Source: CAZUVM01 sp964623885
GTDB lineage: Bacteria > Verrucomicrobiota > Verrucomicrobiia > Limisphaerales > UBA8199
Assembly (NCBI GenBank): GCA_964623885.1
Contig: CAZUVM010000056.1
Coordinates: 1 to 24,257 of the forward strand
DNA: 24,257 nucleotides
Direction of reading: 5' to 3'
The notes beneath the pieces are model-generated. The model worked only from the letters and a program-made list of their open reading frames with translations, was not told where the DNA came from and did no database searches. Position numbers and translations under genes: made by a program. This document shows positions 24,056 through 24,257 of this stretch, in pieces (position 1 is the stretch's first letter; each line of letters begins with the position of its first letter).

Positions 24056-24257
24056 TAGTGAATAGAAAGCGAACGACGGAAGAACTGCAAGGTAGAAGAT
24101 CCTGGCTTTGGAGACACGAGTTGCGTCACATTAAATGACACCGAAGGAGGGTCTGGAAGCGGCTGAAAAAACATTCGTTGCCTCACGGGAAAATGACACC
24201 CAAAACGAAAGGCAATGAGGATGAAACGAAGCACCGATCGAAACCTGCATTTGGAGC

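Noticed and set aside
24215..24257. Possible start of a plus-strand gene (ATGAGGATGAAACG) running off the right edge
   Set aside because: Only 14 codons are visible, with no distinct ribosome-binding site; it cannot be supported.

Overview
The window most likely comes from a member of the Verrucomicrobiota, perhaps a soil or sediment lineage near Pedosphaera/Limisphaerales. This is inferred from gene content and not from a marker gene. The evidence is: a tail-end gene of the type that follows alternative complex III, joined to an A2-type caa3 oxidase operon; large secreted proteins built from lamin-tail, CotH, beta-helix, PKD and Gloeo/Verruco-repeat modules; and a C-terminal module shared by four secreted proteins. 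I see no rRNA, tRNA, CRISPR array, transposase or integrase. The only repeat-like DNA is one GC-rich hairpin element.

Positions 2-5739 (+ strand) hold the respiratory block: the 3' end of a small membrane-anchored protein, a Sco-type copper chaperone, CoxB fused to cytochrome c, CoxA, CoxC and CoxD. Spacing is tight (4-nt and 8-nt overlaps, abutting stop/start), as in an operon. The logic is quinol to alternative complex III (off the left edge), then to the CoxB haem c domain, CuA, haem a and the haem a3/CuB site, with Sco loading CuA. A seven-helix DUF4203-like protein follows after about 140 bases and may be independent.

Positions 5740-8695 (+) hold a hairpin repeat, a secreted right-handed beta-helix protein, a small orphan protein resembling only the N-terminal domain of PilT, and a DUF1801/YdhG-like protein. 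Positions 8737-14054 (- strand) hold four genes: a secreted protein with a CPMCG motif, a SYLF lipid-binding protein, an 860-residue secreted protein (BspA-like LRR, three PKD domains, seven Gloeo/Verruco repeats), and an M91 (NleD-like) metallopeptidase-like protein.

Positions 14287-22194 (+) are one open frame of up to 2635 codons: an exported giant with seven lamin-tail domains, a CotH kinase-like domain and a beta-helix. Twelve bases after its stop begins a sarcosine/N-methyltryptophan oxidase-like flavoenzyme. On the other strand, meeting its stop codon with a 4-base overlap, lies a small protein with a caspase-like (clan CD) His/Cys arrangement. The last 200 bases show no supported gene.

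Most interesting leads: the stand-alone PilT-N-like protein, the compact caspase-like protein, the modular giant with its duplicated lamin-tail pair, the C-terminal module common to four neighbouring exported proteins, and the NleD-like peptidase.
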